A stretch of DNA of 64,000 bases from Narthecium ossifragum (lineage: Eukaryota > Streptophyta > Magnoliopsida > Dioscoreales > Nartheciaceae). Under the pieces are notes generated by a model that was not told the origin of the DNA, searched no databases, and saw only the letters and a program-made list of their open reading frames with translations. A program made the translations under genes and the position numbers. Positions 1 through 12,741 of this stretch are shown here, in pieces (position 1 is the first letter of the stretch; the number at the start of each line of letters is the position of its first letter). Where the stretch lies: positions 11,030,061 through 11,094,060 of the forward strand of contig OY986967.1 of assembly GCA_963920575.1 (NCBI GenBank), given 5' to 3'.

Positions 1-592
1 TAGCCCTCTATGCGACCTCTCCTAGGAAGGAGAGAGAGAGACGCGATCTCGCTGGTGAAAGAGATCAAGTGATCACGTCGAACATTGATCGTCTAGAGCG
101 CAGGTCATCGTGCACCGTTGTCTCTAGATTGATGATCGCTCTTTGCTTGGCATAGATTGTCTTTAGTCCTACGATTACTTTAAAATATACTACTCCTAAT
201 GACCTTGGCACAACCTATCTTCGCGTAGCATAACTTATCTCAAAGGCAAACCAATAACTTCATGAAAACCATATCATAAATCTCTACAATCAATCATAGA
301 AATCATGTAGGACTGAAAGTACGTCAAGGGAACTCTGTTCCTTCAACTCTATTAATAATAAAACCATATTCATGAGATCATGCATCGAGAAGCTCACAAG
401 AATCCAACTAAAGAAAAACCAAAACTAGACTAGGGTTTCATGAATAATCCTAAATACAATAATTAGCAACTCATCTTTTGGATGAAAGCCATCGGGTTGG
501 AATAGGAAACTGTCACCATCCACATCTGCTCTGTCTTCTTCTTCCTCTTCCAAACATTGTCAAAAAGATGATAAATTCGGCTGGGATAACCC

Positions 593-602
593 CTTTATAT
601 AG
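593..602 (-). promoter_or_regulatory. LTR TATA-like box
   Basis: The minus strand reads CTATATAAAG here, about 85 bp downstream of the 686-721 hairpin in the direction of LTR transcription. The same order of hairpin then TATA is present in the related LTRs at 6934-6944 and 30041-30050, which supports this as the U3 promoter of the family. Confidence 0.5.
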
Positions 603-685
603 TAGAAACCCTTGATCTCGGAATTAGGAGTTATAGTTGAACTTAAACTCTAATTTTCCTAAATTCCGGGTTGATGACGTCATCG

Positions 686-721
686 GAGCGATCCATCGGA
701 CTCAAAACCGATCCATCGCTC
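686..721 (-). repeat. U3 hairpin, GAGCGAT arms
   Basis: Left arm 686-699 and right arm 708-721 are inverted copies of 14 bp with two mismatches and an 8-nt loop. It is a diverged member of the GATCGATC-core hairpins found upstream of the TATA box in the other copies of this LTR family. Confidence 0.55.
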
Positions 722-1119
722 AAGTTGGTCTGACTGGGTCCTCGCTGCCACGTCATTAATTAATTTCAGTATTTATCAAATTTCAACTTTCGTAGATCCA
801 ACGTTGCTTCAAAACTGATGCCAATCTATAGTGAATCTCACAAAGTCTTCAACATGAAAGTTGTAGCTCTTGAAGTCTTCTTGTATTTCCCAGAATTAAA
901 ACATATTTGGAGTTTTATAGAATATCTGATGATTTATTTCCAAACAGTCGACGAAGCAGTTTTTTTTGAAGAATTTAGTGATTTTTGGCCGAATTTCTTG
1001 TATTTCTTCTCAAATCCTACTTAAACCTGAAATCAAACAATAAAATAATAAATACAACTACTCTAGGCCTAACAAAGATAATTTAAGGGGTTTAATTACG
1101 AATATTTAGTGACTCATCA

Positions 1120-2118
1120 ATTGCCACCTCATGTGATCAAGGATTTGATTGCTTGTAGACGACCGTAGATCACGCCCATTCGATCTCCGAGCAAATAGCC
1201 GCCGTTCTGACCAAGGTTCTGTTTGCTATCACAAGTTCGATGGTGATTGATTTGTCAACTTTCAAATGCAGCAGCAGTGCGAGCTCCTAGCTGTTGATGC
1301 AGTGGTTGCTCCCAGAGTCAACCATAAACGGAATCGGTACCAAGTTGATGTTGCCCTAGAGGTACATCGATCGGACACCATACCTGGTATATGTCGTCTG
1401 AATGTAGCTTGTTGTCAGTGTGTGATTGTCCACATGATCCTTCTCGTCTTGTTCATCAGGGAGTAAGGAGAAAGTAGTCGTATGTGGTTGGAGTCGTTCT
1501 AACACATCGTTGATAAGCAATTGGAGCTGCTTCAGTATCGTGGAAACGTCGCCTATTGAACACACTGGTTGAGTCATCTTGGATTTGAAGTAGAGCCTTT
1601 TTGTATCTGAAGAGCAGGTAATTGCTGTGAGAGCTTTGGGATGTTGATCCTGCGTGGAAGAAGCAGGTCGGTGAAAAACCTGAGATGGGACCACCTCAGG
1701 GATCTCGCCAATGCCTAAGTCAGCGTAGTCCCGTGACATCAACTCGAGAATTATTTGTGGTCGAGAATAGATGTGTATGAGAGTTCACCTTTTACTGACG
1801 GGTTCAGGTGCTATTTATAGGTGGAGGGAAGAGGTTGATAGCTACCACCGAGATTTAATTATATCCAATGTCAACCGCAGCAGGATCGTAACTGGTGTAA
1901 TCTTAACCTATCCTGATCATGGATGGCAGGCCAAATCTCGTGTTGTTGGGGTTGTTATGAACAACCCAGCAAATCTTGATATGATGCATGACATGGACCC
2001 AAATTTCGCGGCATGGACGGTTGAGGGGTGGTCAAATATGGCATTATCAATCATGATTATCGTTATTCTCTACTCATGTGACAGTTTTGTCAATCTAGAT
2101 ATAGCACTGCTGTTCTAG
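1120..2118 (-). mobile_element. Possible LTR fragment, unclassified
   Basis: No host gene is supported here. A perfect TATA-like palindrome (1811-1820, CTATTTATAG) sits in front of minus-strand sequence that is open from 1742 to 1356 but resembles no protein I know. The organisation (AT-rich upstream part, TATA, GC-richer transcribed part) looks like the U3-R of a minus-strand LTR. Its ends and target duplication could not be found, so the call is tentative. Confidence 0.3.
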
Positions 2119-2301
2119 GTAAAATGATCATTCTTTGATCTGAGTAAAATTTGGTTAATGAGACCGTCTCTGATGCATGCTCTGTGATGTGAATGGAGTA
2201 GATTTGTAGCTGGTTTGTAGTTTCATTTTAGAATGTATTATCAGTTATTTATTCATTTATATTTTCTTGCTAAAACGAGCTGTGTCTTTTGTCTTGTGCA
2301 G

Positions 2302-2575
2302 GTTATTTGTTTTCGTAAGGTTTCTGTTGAGGAGCAGATTAAAAATTTATTGCGGAAGAAGAATTACAAAGAAGCCATCTGGTTTGTTGAAGAGTTGGAG
2401 TCAGCGGGGGAATGTCCAAGGAAATGTTTCTTTTGTGCATGCACAAGTGGGTTTCCTATTGCTCTTTGATCTACACTTTGAAGATGCAGTGGATCATTTT
2501 TTGCTCTCAGAGTCTATGCAGCCTTCTGAAATCTTTCCATTCATAATGCGGGATCCTAATCGGTAGTGGGGACTG
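2302..2575 (+). pseudogene. VPS3-like (Vps39/TGFBRAP1 family) exon A, broken
   Basis: An AG acceptor at 2300-2301 opens an exon that reads SVEEQIKNLLRKKNYKEAI, then, in another frame, a segment containing FVHAQVGFLLLFDLHFEDA and ending MQPSEIFPFIMRDPNR. From family knowledge this is the central alpha-solenoid part of the plant Vps39/TGFBRAP1-type subunit (VPS3 of the CORVET tethering complex), which acts in endosome-to-vacuole fusion. Damage seen: a frameshift near 2405-2425 and a TAG at 2565-2567 where the family normally has Trp. The likely donor is at 2576 (GTATAT). The next exon lies at 23097, after a 19.5-kb retrotransposon. No other exons are in the window, so this is a fragment or decayed copy. 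The family match is from memory; VPS39 is the alternative. Confidence 0.7.
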
Positions 2576-2886
2576 GTATATGACATAGTCTTCTGTTATC
2601 TTATGATGCATTTCTCCCTTTGTTCTGCTTGCAAGCATGTTTTAAAACTATAGACTTCTATGTGATTGAGTTAGTCATGCCAAACATGAGTCTGGATCTT
2701 GCAGTATTGCATTGAGACGAAGATCTTGACTGTAGGATACATATATGTTTTTGACCTGTAGCCCCCTTAATATGCATATTAAATAAAGATTTTGCGCAAA
2801 TTGGTTAAGTACATCATAGTATCAGTTGCTCCTAATACGATGTTAGTCTTTTGGAGTATAGATTTGCATCTCTTTCTTATCCCGAC

Positions 2887-3937
2887 TGTTGGCCAAAATA
2901 ATGGCTAACCAATCAATGATTGACATGTAATAACTATGGCTGATAACTATTCGAAAACAATTGGACGATGGCGTTCTAAGATAAACAAAAGGATCATCGG
3001 CCAAAAAAAGAAAGTTATCAGTTAAAAACGAAGATCTTCCTCGCGAAAAGAAGTCATCGGCCATGAACGATGATGATTTAAATACAGAAAAGATATCAAC
3101 TAAGGACGATAAAGACAGATGCAAGAAGAAGATATCAACCAAGAAGGACGATGATACAACAACAAATCTCATCAACCAAACAGAACCTTCATCGACCATA
3201 CCATGATATGAAGAAACAAGGAAACAGCGGAGAACGTGGGACACGCGGCTTATCGAGAGCGAAAGATGAAAGATAACAGAGAACGTGCTGAGCGGAAGTT
3301 AGCCAACTGCTCTCGTATAATAGTCTTCTTCTTTCACTCTGTAATCTCTCTCGAAATATCAAACATACAGAGCCTGCGCACCTGGATTTCTTACTTTCAG
3401 AATGTTTCCTGTAAGTTAGTTTTATTCAATGAAATCATCATGTTTCTTCTACGTTTAGCCTTTATCTTCTACATAATGTAGTTTAGATTACTGTTCATAG
3501 ATGGATAATATAATATTAGATTTTATGACGCTTTCTTCATTGTGTTCTTTACAGTTTTCTTTACGGTTTTTCGTAGAGTAATTTAACTAATGGATTTTCA
3601 TATCTTAATCTAGATTAAATTAAGCAATAGATTTAAATACACATCTTCTCTGATTTAAGTAATTTAGGATGATCATTGCTTTCTAGATTAAATTAATAGT
3701 TTTAGAAGATTTTCTATCTACACTAGATTAAATTAAGAATAACTTAGGTTTAATCCTGATAATTAACTTTTTTAGATTATTTAATTAGGTTCAACCCAGA
3801 TTTCTGTTTAACTTGACACCTCTGTTCGAACATAGTTTGAAGGAGTTGGACTAAACCACAATCTCCTGATTATTGAGTGTTAGGTAATTTTGACCTTGAT
3901 TATTTGACCAGTCAACGGTTAAATTTCCACGCTAACA
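2887..3937 (+). repeat. 5' LTR of Tat element
   Basis: 1051 bp, TGTTGGCC to GCTAACA. It aligns throughout with the 3' LTR at 21363-22423, differing by scattered substitutions and small indels. The TATA-like site is GTATAATAG near 3315, weaker than GTATAAAAAG at the matching place in the 3' LTR, so the 5' promoter looks decayed. Confidence 0.88.
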
Positions 3938-3947
3938 TTTTTTGGCA

Positions 3948-6044
3948 TGTCCGGTGGGACCTTGTGTCAAGTCTTTATGGAAATCGGTCAAATTGGACCA
4001 TACGACATTCTCATTACTAGGACGGGATTAAATACTAACAACAGTGGTGGAAACGCCGATCACGGCGATGGCCAATCTATTCCGAATGTTAGTGGAAGTG
4101 AACAAGTTAACCCACCGCCCTTAGAACAACCACACATAGAATATCGTGATAGGGTGGTTTATCGCTCTGTAGAGCGAGGAAATACATTGGCCAAAGATGG
4201 CTTCGAGCAAGAGGTTATAACCTCTAGGGCTCCAAATACAATAGTCGATGAAGCTTTGCATGCTAATAATCAATAAATGGCCAACCATATCGCTCTAGCT
4301 TTAGAGTCTGTTATCGACACCATGCAGAACTTTATCAACGCGACTTTGCCACACGCAAGTCCTAGGTAAAATATTGTTAGGCCGACCGTACCAATTATGT
4401 CTATCGGTCAAAACGTAACTCAAAATAATCGAATGTTTCCGCTTAACACTATTATTGGGCCTGAGAACAACACTAGTTATGTTCTTTTGCAAAACCCAAT
4501 GAACGGTCAGAACCACATCGGCCAAAACAGCCAAATTGGTCAGACTAATTTAACCCATCATCGACCTCCGATAAATAATGATAATGGCCAAAGACCTAAC
4601 CTAGTCGGCCAGACACCTGGATTGTTTGCATCGCCAATCCATGTACCTCCACAAGGTGAGAATATTGGGGTGCCTATTACTCAAGGAATACCAACTGCTT
4701 GAGTTCCTTTCAACTTAGGTAACCATGTTCCTCCAAATGGCCAGAATAATAATTTCATGTACAATGGCCAAAACATGAGCCAAAGCAATAACATGGGTGG
4801 TCAAGGCCAATGATTTGGACAGAATAACTTTGGTCAATTGGGTGGCCAAAATAATTGGCCAATAGGAAACAATTTTTATGCCCAGAGAATGGGCGATGGC
4901 CAAAGAATGGGCGATATCCATTATCAAAATAATAATCGACCATATGAGGCACCACCATATAACGGTCAACCACAAAACGAGCAGTATGACCAAGTGTATC
5001 AAAACCCTCTTTATAACCCGGTTGATGTGCTACGTGAGCAAGTAGCTGAAATTTTACAATAACAAATAGTTTTAGGACGACCAGCTACTCGTCCAACTTA
5101 TAGAAAACCTTATCTTGATTGGGTTGATCAGATGTATCCATTTCCTAAGAACTATAGAGTTCCAGAGTTTACTATGCTCTCTGGTGTGGACGAGACGTCA
5201 ACTATTGAACACATAGGCAAATTCTCCATGCAATGTGGAGAAGTGAATGATTTTGTGAAATTAAGGTTGTTCCCGAATTCCTTATCAGGGGGTAGCTTAC
5301 TCATGGTTTATTAAGTTGCCGTAAAATTCTATACAAAATTAGCAGCAAATGGAACATGCCTTCCATTCATAATTTTATAAGTCGGAACCAGAGATAACAA
5401 TGGCCGATTTGGCTCAACTGAAGCAACGACCAGATGAGAACGCGGAGTCATTCTTACAAAGGTTTAAAAGATATATCAAAGGCCGATAAGATATTTGATC
5501 AACTGTTGAAAGATAAACAAATCAAATTGAACGATGGACATGCTATGTCAAGCTCTAATCAAATTAAGGGTAAAAGATATTGTAAGTGGCATAATGCTTG
5601 GTCACATCATACTAATCAATGTTTGATCTTCCGTAATATTTTGCAGGATGTTATTGACTCCGGTAGAATTGGTTTTCCAACCAAGAACATGGGAGTTGAT
5701 GTGAACCCATTTCCTAAAGCTGCTTCAGTGGGAATGGTGTTGACTGATGTGGCAAACTTCAAGTGGACAAAGTTCAAAATCGTCATCGATGACACTAAGG
5801 ATGATAGTCATCCAGATGTATTCGCCCGACTCAACAAGACAAGGGGAAGGAACCAGAATTGCCACAAATCTGCCCAAGATGTTACTGGGACCTCAGTCGC
5901 CCAATGACTCCATTCTCTGGGACAAAATTTCATCGCCCACAGCCCTGGCAGTGGAATCAAGGTCAGTCACATGTCTACCCTAGAAATTTCGTGCCTCAGC
6001 CGTACAAACCAGAAAGGTGGTACAACTACAACTGCTACACTCGC
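3948..6044 (+). pseudogene. Tat gag remnant
   Basis: The reading frame is broken by several stops. The first part (3948-5060) is rich in Asn, Gln and Gly. The conserved gag core follows at 5100-5310, with the motif YPFPKNYRVPEFTMLSG, which has a direct counterpart in the second Tat fragment (RMPEFTFFSGD at 41700-41740). A zinc-binding-like segment CKWHNAWSHHTNQC lies at 5581-5625, followed by DVNPFPK, both typical of Tat gag. A solo LTR at 6045 cuts the 3' part. Role by family: virus-like particle formation. No intact product is possible. Confidence 0.75.
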
Positions 6045-6933
6045 TAATGTGCTGTCGCAGGCACTCAAAAATAAAATCAATACTCTTTAAAACAAATGTA
6101 GTAGTGCGAGTACGAGTCGATCCCACGAAGAGTGTTTAGCCTAGTTTTGTGTTAAGTGAACAAAGATAGGGGGGTTTTTAAACGTGAGGGAAAACAATAA
6201 AGAAATAATCTAAAACGAAGAAATAAATTGAATCAAGAGAACAAACCTTGGTCTGAGTCAACATCCACCATCGGAATCCAGTAACTGATCATAGATGCAA
6301 GTATCAATCAATTCATACCATGAATATTCACCGTTCGAATTAAATTCGAATCTCTCCTCGATCATAGTTAATTAGAAACAAGCGATCTAATCAACCCTAA
6401 CTACTAAACAACCTAAGACAAGCGCTGTAGATTTAATCTCGTAGCAGCGTTAAGAATAGGGAGATCGATGAAGCTAAACAACACAAGCACAAGCGGTTGC
6501 ATTTAATCTAGTTGAATATTCTTCCTAAGATCTAACAAGATCTGATCAGCAGTAAATTATTAGATCCTAGTTGCTTCGCAGATCAGAGGGATCAACCAAT
6601 TCCGGATTTGATATCCAATCTAGCAGTAGATCGCAATGAATAATAGACTAGTAGCGCTCCTAGCAATTAGACAAGACAATCATAAAGATAAACACAGAAG
6701 AACATTCAATACTCATCTATAAACTGAACAATAAAAATAAATTAGATCTCACAGTTTCATTGATTCCGAGGTTTCAGTCTCCTCGACCAAGGATCAAGAT
6801 TTAGCCACGCAGGGCCATCGAGAACAATCCTCAATAGATTCTAATAAAGAAAATAAAACCTAGAAAAAATATAAAGGATGAGAAAGAGCAGCCAAAAGTG
6901 TCCAAGAATCCCCCATCAAACCCTAAAAAGAGT

Positions 6934-6944
6934 CCTATTTATAG
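6934..6944 (-). promoter_or_regulatory. LTR TATA box
   Basis: The minus strand reads CTATAAATAGG, identical in core to the TATA at 30041-30050 in the same LTR family. It lies about 65 bp downstream (in LTR sense) of the hairpin array at 7008-7360. Confidence 0.6.
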
Positions 6945-7007
6945 CCTTAAGTGTATCCAACCTCATATTAGATCACAATCATTGATTTTCTTCACTGGGG
7001 AAAGTCC

Positions 7008-7360
7008 GATCGATCCAACTCGGGGTGTTGGATCGATCAGTCTCATTAAACTCTTCAACTTGTAGTCACGCCCGAGTCCGATCGATGGATGGATCGATCG
7101 AACTGTGCTCCTTTAGAAAGCATACGTTCTGTCAACTTTAATTCCCAAGTCCGATCGATCGAACTTTAAGTGCTGGATCGATCGGATGCATAAAAATCTA
7201 CCTTCTCTGGCTATTTTTGAGTCCGATAGATCCAACTCTAGGAGTCGGATCGATCTGGCTCAGTAGGAGGGATGGTTCGATCTATCGGACCATCTTCAGC
7301 CAAAAACTACATGTTCTGTCACGTTTTTGCAAGGTCCGATCGATCGGCGGATCGCTCCAA
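7008..7360 (-). repeat. Array of GATCGATC-core hairpins in U3
   Basis: About six short inverted repeats built on GATCGATC recur roughly every 50-75 bp (near 7008, 7079, 7153, 7224, 7275 and 7338). The clearest is 7008-7038: a perfect 12-bp stem (GATCGATCCAAC with GTTGGATCGATC) around a 7-nt loop. Others are decayed in one arm. Confidence 0.7.
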
Positions 7361-7705
7361 CTTTCCAGCATATTACTGTTCTGCCATCCAGACTGCGCCA
7401 TCGGTACTCAAATTACCGTAACTTCCTCTAGGAAACTCGGAATCACGAACCGTAAAATTCTCCAGAATCTAGACTTCAAGAGCTTTCCAACCATATATGG
7501 GACATCATCTGGTTCTTCATGAGTAGGTACAGATTAATCTTTAAAGTTGATCCATGCACTCTTTTTGGCTTCTTTTCGACTTAAGGACTTCAATTGCATC
7601 CTAAATCAAAATATAAAAATAATGAGTGTATTTAGGAACTAAATAAGCATAGGAGACTAAGTATTAAGGGATAAAAATATAACATTATGCATTCTCATCA
7701 CTCGC

Positions 7706-8790
7706 CGATCAGTTTCAGTGTAAGAGATGACAAGAACTTAGTACCGGTGACATCAGAAGAAGTATGGCCAGATAATGAAGGCCAAGCAAGCTCAAGAAAG
7801 TAGCCAAGAACAGACTAAGGATACCGTTGTGGACGATGAGAACACTGCCGGTTCTAAGACAAGTGGTAAGGGACCTAGCGAGTTCTATCGTCCCAAGAAG
7901 GACGAGGAGGAGGAGGAGGAGGAGGATGACCAAATGATCCAATTTGGAACCTTTCCTCCGGTTATCGTCAACCATAACATACTACCTAGTCGCCTTGGAC
8001 AACAGTGTCCAGTAGAGAGTGACTCCGATATTTACGACATGGTCGACGATGGAGAAGCGTCAGCAGTATTGGTCGATGAAACTAATGGATCAATGTCGGT
8101 CAATCTAATACTTGAGGACGACAATGAGTACGTCGAGGTGGATGAGAAGATTAACATCACAGAAGAAGCGCAGAAGAGGGGTATCTCTACTGAGCGATTG
8201 CTACAACAACTGTACGACGACGGTAACCCAGCAGTGGGACCAGGCGGCCAAGCAAGTGGCCGATATAACTACCTGCGGGTTTATGGCGATGTAAAGGTCA
8301 ACTGACTGGTTAAGAAAACAGAGGTTGTCGCCCAAATTGTTTCTCCTGCTCCAGCAGCAATTGTCCCGACTTGTTGGGGCGATGAAGAAGAACCGATGGT
8401 AGAAGATATTGAATGGGTAGAAATAGAAGTTCCCATCAAGGTCCAAGAGGAAGCGGCGAGAAGGAACATCTCCCAGAAGAAACCTCTAATGGAGATCTAC
8501 AAGGCAGGCAACCCAGTTGTGAGTACCTAGGGTGAGCCTAGTGGTAAGTTCGACTATTTAGTCTACTACGGCGACCCGCTGGTGAAGAAGTGGGTTCCTA
8601 AGAGCGATGTGGCAAAATTCGTTCAGCAAACCGAAGAGACGCCGATCATTCCAACTGGTTGGGATGTAGAAGCAACAGAGGTTCAGGGAGAACACAAGGG
8701 AACTGATCAGCAATGGCCATCATGGGATTGACAAGAAAGCCCAGAGGTTATACAGGTTGCGGTAGAGTCCAAAGGAAAGGCAGTACAAGA
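7706..8790 (+). pseudogene. Tat gag-pol spacer region
   Basis: After the solo LTR the open segment 7775-8305 encodes an acidic protein with a run of Glu (about 7906-7926). It holds a repeated block: residues around ITEEAQKRGISTERLLQQLY at 8155-8215 recur as VQEEAARRNISQKKPLMEIY at 8440-8502, each followed by a Gly-Asn-Pro and GDP/GDV segment. Stops at 8303, 8528 and 8729 break it. The position between gag and protease fits a linker of the Tat polyprotein. I do not know a function. Confidence 0.5.
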
Positions 8791-8812
8791 TTGGCCTGGG
8801 TCATCGGCCAAG

Positions 8813-11007
8813 TTGCAGAATGAGGATCATCGCTCAAAGAGCAAAGTTCTGTTTGATCGACCGCCGGAGGCCATGATGCGTCATCTTCGGCCTTTTCACA
8901 TTAAGGCTGAAATCAATGGCGTTCCTGTAAGTCGGGTTCTGATCGATACAGGGGCAGTGGTTAATATGATTTCTGCCAAAATGATGAAGAAATTGGGCAA
9001 GACCGATAGTGACTTGATTCCCACAAATATAACACTAACAAGTTTCAGTGGGGTCCCGACTCCTACAAAAGGGATTCTTCCTTTAGATATCAAGGTGGGA
9101 AGTGTAACAAGGGCGACAACATTCTTTATCATGGACTTGAAGACCAGTTACAATGTTCTACTTGGTCGAGATTGGATTCACAGTAGCCAATGCGTTCCAT
9201 CCTCACTTCATCAGTGTTTGTTTTTGTCGAATGCTGAAGGAAATGTGGAGTACATTATGGCCGACAACATGCCCTATAGTGTCGACACTCATGCTATCGA
9301 GGCGTCTTTCTATGACTGTAATTATCGCCCATTACAGTTCATCCAGATCGATGATACTCTGAAGGTAGTGTTAGAAAATGACACTATGTTAAAGGACCGA
9401 GTGGTTGAGCTATTCGATCCAGCAAGACCAACCTCAGTGGTTTTTTCTCCAAGGGCTGGCCGATTATCGGCCTCAAATTTGATGTGATGGGTACACAACC
9501 TGAGAAAAACAGGGCCGCTATACCGGCCTTAAAAGCCAAGTTAATGGCTTTATCAGGTAGAAGCGTTTACGGCACAAGATATGAATGATATGGATTGTTT
9601 AAAGGAGATTCCTCAAGAGGACAAAGAGGAAGTTCCTTATGGTAAACATGGAAATATGCAAGCTCAGGATCCTTTGGAAGAAGTCGATATCGGCGATGGA
9701 GAGGAACATAGGCCAACCTTCATCATCAAACTTCTCGATCAAGATGTAAGGTATGAACTCATCGCCATTTTACGTTCATATAAAGATTGTTTTGCTTGGG
9801 ACTATAAGGAAATGTCTTGCTTAGATAAAAATATTGTCGAGCATGAACTTCCTACTCGACTAAATTTTAAGCCATATAAACAAGCGCCAAGGTGTTTTGC
9901 TTTTAATGTAGTCCCATAGGTCAAAAAGGAAATTGAGCGATTGTTGAATGCAAAATTTATTAGATTGACCAGATATATAGAATGACTTTCAAATATAGTA
10001 CCAGTTATGAAGAAAAATGGTAAACTTAGAGTTTGTATAGACTTTAGGAATTTGAATTTGGCAACACCAAAAGATATGCCTTCAGTAAATAGTTTGGTCG
10101 ATTCAACTGTTGGACATAAGATCAATTCTTTTATGGACGGATATTCAGGATACAATCAAATATATATCGTCGAGAAAGACGTCCATAAAACGGCATTTAG
10201 ATGCCAAGGGGTGATTGGTAGTAATGAATGGATTGTTATGCCTTTTGGATTAAAAAATGCTGGTACTACTTATCAAACAATGATGAACATGATTTTTCAT
10301 GATATGATCGGCCAATTTATAGAAGTTTATGTCGATGACGTTGTTATTAAATCTCCAATTGTGGCCGATCATTTTTCCCAATTGGTCAGAACATTTGAGC
10401 GAATGAGAGAGTACCAACTAAAATTAAATCCCTTAAATGTGCTTTTGGGGTGCAAGCAGGCAATTTTCTTGGTTTTCTCGTTCATCAACGTGGCATTGAA
10501 CTTGATCAAAATAAAGCAAAATCTATTATTGATGTCGAGCCTCCAAAAACTAAGAAAGAACTGCGAAAGTTCCTCGGTCAAGTGAACCTTTTACGACAAT
10601 TTATTTCTGACTATGCAGGAAAGACTCAAGTGTTCTCATCGCTCTTAAGATTGAGCCTCCAAAATGACGAAGATGGCATAGAGAGAGCAGTGTATTATCT
10701 AAGTAGACAGTTATTGCCCTATGAGCAAAAGTACTCGGTCATAGAGAAGTTATGTTTGGCCTTGTATTTTATGTGTAGCAACTTGAGAGCTTATTTAAAA
10801 CCTATAATTGTTTACTTGATATCCAAGTATAATGTAATGAATTTTTTGTTCTCTCGACCAATTTTCCATCAAAGAATTGGTTATTGGGTGTTAACTTTAG
10901 CTGAGTTTGACATTCAGTTTGTCTCTCAAAAGGCTATTAAAGGCCAAGCATTGGCTGATTTTTTAGCCGATCATCCTTGTATAGATGTACCAAAGGTATT
11001 AGAGTGA
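8813..11007 (+). pseudogene. Tat pol: protease, reverse transcriptase, RNase H remnants
   Basis: Protease: 8813-9487 with the active-site motif VLIDTGAVVN (about 8936-8965) and LLGRDWI. Reverse transcriptase: 9850-10450 with KKNGKLRVCIDFRNLN, MPFGLKNAGTTYQ and an intact catalytic YVDD at about 10328-10339. Stops at about 9917 and 9983 and a frameshift near 10450 break it. RNase H: the tether KELRKFLGQVN leads to SSLLRL and then directly to NDEDGIERAVYYLSR; the usual 50-60 residues holding the first catalytic Asp are missing, so the RNase H is internally deleted (10650-10670). The order protease, RT, RNase H is that of Ty3/gypsy elements. Confidence 0.85.
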
Positions 11008-11463
11008 GAAATTAATATTTTATCGATCACTCCATGGACAATGTATTTTGATGGTTCTAAAACTGTCAGTGGAGCTGGCCTTGGAATTACAATTTTATCA
11101 CCTATTGGTCTCCAATATAACTTTGCATATACACTAGAGTGATTATTCACTAATAATCAGGCCGAGTATGAAGCATTGATCATCGGCCTAGAAATATTAT
11201 TAGATTTACGAGGAACTAATGAGCAAATCAAAGGTGATTCACAATTGGTGATAAATCAGATACTTGGCCATTATAAGTGTCAGAATGATATACTAATTCC
11301 ATTTCATCAAATCGCTCTTCAATTGCTAAATCTATTTCACGATTTCAAGCTACTTTCTGTACCAAGGATGCAGAATGATAAGGTTAATACTCTAGCCCAA
11401 ATAGCCTCTGGCTATAAAGTGTTAAAACACTTGGGGGCATGGCCGATTTTAAGTATGGTATAA
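11008..11463 (+). pseudogene. Second (Tat-type) RNase H
   Basis: After the first RNase H comes a second one: TMYFDGSKTVSGAGLGI (11037-11090), NNQAEYEALIIGLEIL (11153-11200) and GDSQLVINQI (11234-11265), giving the D-E-D pattern of RNase H. A TGA at 11141 breaks the frame. A duplicated, archaeal-like RNase H between RNase H and integrase is the known hallmark of the Tat (Ogre/Retand) lineage, and is the main reason for the lineage call. Confidence 0.8.
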
Positions 11464-12741
11464 TTCAGTCGGCTGTAGAGCAATCTTCTCGCCTAGTAGA
11501 GGTTGGTCAAATAAGTGACCAACACGATTGGCGTACCCCAATCGTCACTTTTTTGCAAAACCCATCACTTAAAACTACTAGAAAAATTCGCCTTAAAGAG
11601 ATACATTATTTTCTACAAAACGACGTCTTGTATAAACGTCGCCCAGATGGGGTTTTTTTGTGATGTTTAAGTCCTGAGGAAGCTAAAATAACAATGGACG
11701 AGATACAAAATGGTGTTTGTGCTACACATCAATCTAGTGTAAAAATGCGCTGGCTAATAATGCGCAGTGGCTATTATTTGGCGCGCATGGGGGAGGAATG
11801 TGCCAGATATGCAAAAGGATGTGAAGCATGTCAAAGAAATGGCCCATTACAACAAGCACCAGCTAGCGAGTTGTCGATTATTATAAAACCTTGGCCATTT
11901 AGATGTTGGGTGATAGACATTATTGGTAAAATACATCCACCATCGTCCATGTTGCACAAGTTTGTTATTGTGACGACAGATTATTTTACCCAGTGAGTAG
12001 AAGCTATCCCATTAAAAACAGTGTCTGATGACCGAGTTATAAATTTTATCTGGGAAAATATTATATGTAGATTTCGCATCCCACAAAGAATAGTGTCCGA
12101 TCAAGGGACAATGTTTGTAAGTGCTAGAGTTAAGAATTTTTTGGCCGAGTATAAAGTTAACATGGCCAATTCTACACCATATTATGCCCAATCTAATGGA
12201 CAAGCTGAGGCGTCCAATAGAACAATCAAAACGATCATAAAAAGATAATGGACGATAACCCAAGACAGTGACATGAAGGATTATTGAGAGCATTATGGGC
12301 ACATAGGACAACATCTAAATCCAGTACTAAGGTTACACCTTACCAATTAGTATATGGTCAAGAAGCAGTTTTGTCTGCTGAGATAAATGTTCTATCGCCC
12401 AGAGTTTTAGAACAAGATTACTTAACAGGTAAGAATATCAGGAGGCATTAATGTATAATCTTCTAGAGCTCGATGAACAACGAGCTATTGCCTTAGAAAA
12501 CATTGAATCGCAAAAATTGAAAGTGGCCGATATCTATAACAAAAGAGTAGTGTCAAAAGGCTTTCAAGAAGGAGACTTAGTTTGGAAAACGATCTTGCCT
12601 ATAGATCGGAACGACCCCAAATATGGGAAATGGTCACCTAATTGGGAAGGACCATATTTGGTCAACCAGGTATTACCAAATGGGTCATATCAACTAAGTA
12701 CTATCGATGGTGGATTATATCGATCAATGATAAATGATTGA
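11464..12741 (+). pseudogene. Tat integrase remnant
   Basis: Zinc finger region: THQSSVKMRW then CARYAKGCEACQRNG (11800-11840). Core: VIDIIGKI (first Asp, 11910), VSDQGTMF (second Asp, 12095) and the SNGQAEASN segment (Glu, 12195-12220). Stops at about 11995 and 12246 interrupt it. The C-terminal part continues at 12451-12741 with VWKTILP and WEGPYLVNQVL, typical of the integrase tail. There is no chromodomain, as expected for Tat. Confidence 0.82.

Larger units (their letters stand above)
1..1119 (-). mobile_element. Partial LTR (TGATGAG family), cut by window edge
   Basis: On the minus strand this segment starts TGATGAG at 1119, the same terminus as the three solo LTRs at 6045-7700, 29304-31013 and 31759-33150. 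It shares their layout: a GATCGATC-like hairpin (686-721), then a TATA-like box (593-602, minus strand), then a transcribed-looking part. The other end is outside the window, so I cannot say whether it is a solo LTR or part of a full element. No coding sequence is seen. Confidence 0.6.
6045..7700 (-). mobile_element. Solo LTR (TGATGAG family) inside Tat element
   Basis: 1656 bp flanked by a perfect 5-bp target duplication CTCGC (6040-6044 and 7701-7705). On the minus strand it runs TGATGAG to CACATTA. It has no coding region or second LTR, so recombination between LTRs is the likely origin. It carries GATCGATC-core hairpins (7008-7360) upstream of a minus-strand TATA box (6934-6944). It interrupts the Tat gag region, so it is younger than that element. 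Confidence 0.85.

Noticed and set aside
1356..1742. Minus-strand open frame of 128 codons
   Set aside because: No recognisable protein; lies in LTR-like sequence downstream of a TATA-like box.
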